Positions 5,773-7,386 of a stretch of DNA of 7,386 nucleotides are shown in pieces. The DNA is taken from contig DOHN01000081.1 in assembly GCA_003535195.1 (NCBI GenBank), positions 1-7,386 on the forward strand, read 5' to 3'. The translations under genes were made by a program, and so were the position numbers. The notes under the pieces were generated by a model. The model saw only the letters and a program-made list of their open reading frames with translations, had not been told where the DNA came from and ran no database searches. Every line of letters begins with the position of its first letter. The stretch's first letter is position 1. This DNA comes from Ruminiclostridium sp. GTDB taxonomy: Bacteria > Bacillota > Clostridia > DSM-8532.

Positions 5773-7350
5773 ATGCGGATAAGGCCTTTTTTAGACCCTC
5801 TGCCTATTCCCCGGGTGCTGCAGCCCAAGGAGCAGGGTAAGGAGAGCACCTTTTACGAAGTAAGAATGCAGGAATTTTTCCACCAGTTTCATAGTCAATT
5901 AAAGGCCACAAAAGTCTGGGGCTACGAAGGACAGGTTCCCGGCCCCACCATCGAAACCGAAGAAGGAGAATGTACTCATGTACGATGGATAAACGAGCTG
6001 CCTGATAAACATTTGCTGCCTGTGGACAGGACCCTCCACGGATCCGGCCACGATATGCCCGAGGTGCGGACAGTGGTGCATCTCCACGGGGCCGAAGTAA
6101 AGCCTGAAAGTGACGGCTACCCCGACGCCTGGTTTACCAGAAACTTTGAGAAATGCGGCCCCCGCTTTACCCAAAAGGTTTATACATACTCCAACAGCCA
6201 GCGGCCGGCAACCCTCTGGTACCATGACCATACGGTGGGCATCACCCGCTTGAATGTATATGCCGGGCTGGCGGGAATGTATATCATCCGCAATGAACAA
6301 GAGAAGGCTTTAAATCTTCCTTCGGGCATCTATGAAATACCGCTGATTATTCAGGATAAAACCTTTAACGAAGAGGATCATTCGCTGTTCTATCCAAAAA
6401 ATATCGAGAATCCTCCGCCCGGGTATCCGGAAGTTTCCATTACTCCGGGTTTTGCCGGAGATACCATCATTGTAAACGGAAAGGCCTGGCCCTATCTGGA
6501 AGTCGAGCAAAGGAAATACCGTTTCCGCATATTAAACGCTTCCAATGAAAGGTTTTACCGCATGAAGCTTTCTTCGGGTCAGTCGTTGATACAGATCGGC
6601 TCCGACGGCGGCTTGCTCCAAAAGCCGGCCGTACTGGACGAGGTCACCATTGCCCCTGCCGAACGCATCGATCTTGTCGTTGACTTTGCCGGTCAGCCCG
6701 CAGGAAGCAAAATTGTATTGATCAACACTGCCAGGACCCCTTTTAATTTTGGCAGTGAGCCCGATCCGTCAACCGTCGGGCAAATCATGCAATTCAGAGT
6801 GATCGCCAGAACCTCTGACGACACCAGTGCGGTACCCGGATTTTTGAGCAATATTAAAAGATATGAGGAAGGTGATATTACCAGGACGAGGGATATCACT
6901 ATCAATGTTTCAACGGATCAATATACCCGCCCCCTGTTCCTGCTCAACAATCATGAATACATGGATGGAATCTCTGAAGAACCGGTGATAAGTGAAACAG
7001 AATGCTGGAGAATTATCAATGGCGGTCTGGGTGTGCATCCCATCCACATTCATCAGATCCAGTTCCAGATTCTCGACCAGATTCCCTTTGACACGGCTCT
7101 GTACAGCCAGACAGGCCGGCTGAGGTTTACCGGAGAACCCGAACCTCCCCCTGCAAATCAGAGAGGCTGGAAGGATACGGTCCAGGCATTTCCGGGATTT
7201 GTCACCCGCCTTGTCATGAGATTTGGGCCTTATACCGGGCGGTATATATATCACTGCCATATTTTAGAGCATGAAGATCACGATATGATGAGACCTTTTG
7301 ATGTGGTAAAGCGCAAGTGTAAATGCGAAGAGACCGATAGCTGCAAATAA
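5773..7350 (+). CDS. cotA: CotA-type multicopper oxidase (spore-coat laccase)
   Basis: This 525-residue copper oxidase aligns with B. subtilis CotA (513 residues) from the first residue: MRIRPFLDPLPIP matches MTLEKFVDALPIP. It should oxidise phenolic or related substrates and reduce O2 to water; in Bacillus it makes a brown spore pigment in the outer coat. All copper ligands are present: HLHG at 103-106, WYHDH at 149-153, HPIHIH at 422-427 and HCHILEHEDHDMM at 494-506. Within the last block C495, H500 and M505, together with H422, form the type 1 site. There is no signal peptide, as expected for a coat protein made in the mother cell. The two cysteines that form the CotA disulfide (229-322) are absent (A228 replaces the first). 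A short tail ends with three cysteines (KCKC...SCK). The start ATG 5773 is supported by GAGG 9 nt upstream. It is divergent from the methyltransferase gene and follows a sigma-K-like promoter. A related bilirubin-oxidase-like activity is possible. Confidence 0.95.
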   Translation: MRIRPFLDPLPIPRVLQPKEQGKESTFYEVRMQEFFHQFHSQLKATKVWGYEGQVPGPTIETEEGECTHVRWINELPDKHLLPVDRTLHGSGHDMPEVRTVVHLHGAEVKPESDGYPDAWFTRNFEKCGPRFTQKVYTYSNSQRPATLWYHDHTVGITRLNVYAGLAGMYIIRNEQEKALNLPSGIYEIPLIIQDKTFNEEDHSLFYPKNIENPPPGYPEVSITPGFAGDTIIVNGKAWPYLEVEQRKYRFRILNASNERFYRMKLSSGQSLIQIGSDGGLLQKPAVLDEVTIAPAERIDLVVDFAGQPAGSKIVLINTARTPFNFGSEPDPSTVGQIMQFRVIARTSDDTSAVPGFLSNIKRYEEGDITRTRDITINVSTDQYTRPLFLLNNHEYMDGISEEPVISETECWRIINGGLGVHPIHIHQIQFQILDQIPFDTALYSQTGRLRFTGEPEPPPANQRGWKDTVQAFPGFVTRLVMRFGPYTGRYIYHCHILEHEDHDMMRPFDVVKRKCKCEETDSCK

Positions 7351-7386
7351 TAGCCTCGAAAAGCGGCAGAGTGAGGTTTTAGTGCG

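Noticed and set aside
5592..5849. 85-codon minus-strand open frame across the divergent region
   Set aside because: It overlaps the methyltransferase and laccase starts, has no ribosome binding site and resembles no known protein.
7036..7045. Tandem CATCC CATCC in the laccase gene as a second regulatory cluster of restriction sites
   Set aside because: These bases encode the required copper-ligand stretch H-P-I-H in the laccase, so the repeat is explained by the protein.
7352..7380. Possible terminator after the laccase gene (AGCCTC with GAGGTT, then TTTT overlapping)
   Set aside because: The stem is only about 6 bp with a G-U pair and a 15-nt loop, and the T run overlaps the stem; the window ends at 7386, so the real terminator may lie beyond it.

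Overview
The window carries four complete genes. Three of them, on the minus strand, are an Na+/phosphate cotransporter (140-1756), a FokI-type restriction endonuclease (1900-3654) and its double-headed adenine methyltransferase (3683-5611). A divergent CotA-type multicopper oxidase lies on the plus strand (5773-7350). The combination of a spore-coat laccase, a candidate sigma-K promoter, strong GGAGG-type ribosome binding sites, TTAACA-type Pho boxes and moderate GC points to a spore-forming member of the Bacillota (Bacillus/Clostridia side). The genus cannot be told from the window.

Layout from left to right. Positions 18-44 hold a strong intrinsic terminator for the leftward transporter gene. 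The transporter has two QSSS/NIGT Na/Pi repeats and a C-terminal PhoU domain. Its upstream region (1757-1899) contains three exact TT(A/T)ACA repeats at 11-bp spacing (1821-1848), a textbook PhoP-binding array, so the gene probably belongs to the Pho regulon.

The restriction-modification pair is arranged as in the classical FokI system: methyltransferase first, endonuclease second, on one transcript. The endonuclease aligns with FokI from end to end and keeps the D...DTK catalytic residues. The methyltransferase keeps two complete methylase halves with two DPPY motifs. Recognition of GGATG/CATCC is inferred from this similarity. The 28-nt junction between the two genes contains hairpin arms that can pair in two mutually exclusive ways, one of which partly buries the endonuclease start codon.

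The 161-bp divergent region (5612-5772) holds a good sigma-A-type promoter for the methyltransferase and, facing right, a sigma-K-like promoter for the laccase. The methyltransferase promoter and leader contain three same-orientation copies of GGATG, the presumed target of the system: one between -35 and -10, and two exactly 10 bp apart just after the predicted start point. This suggests that methylation or binding of its own sites could feed back on expression. It is the most interesting unexplained feature of the window.

No mobile element, tRNA, CRISPR array or integration scar was seen around the restriction-modification genes.
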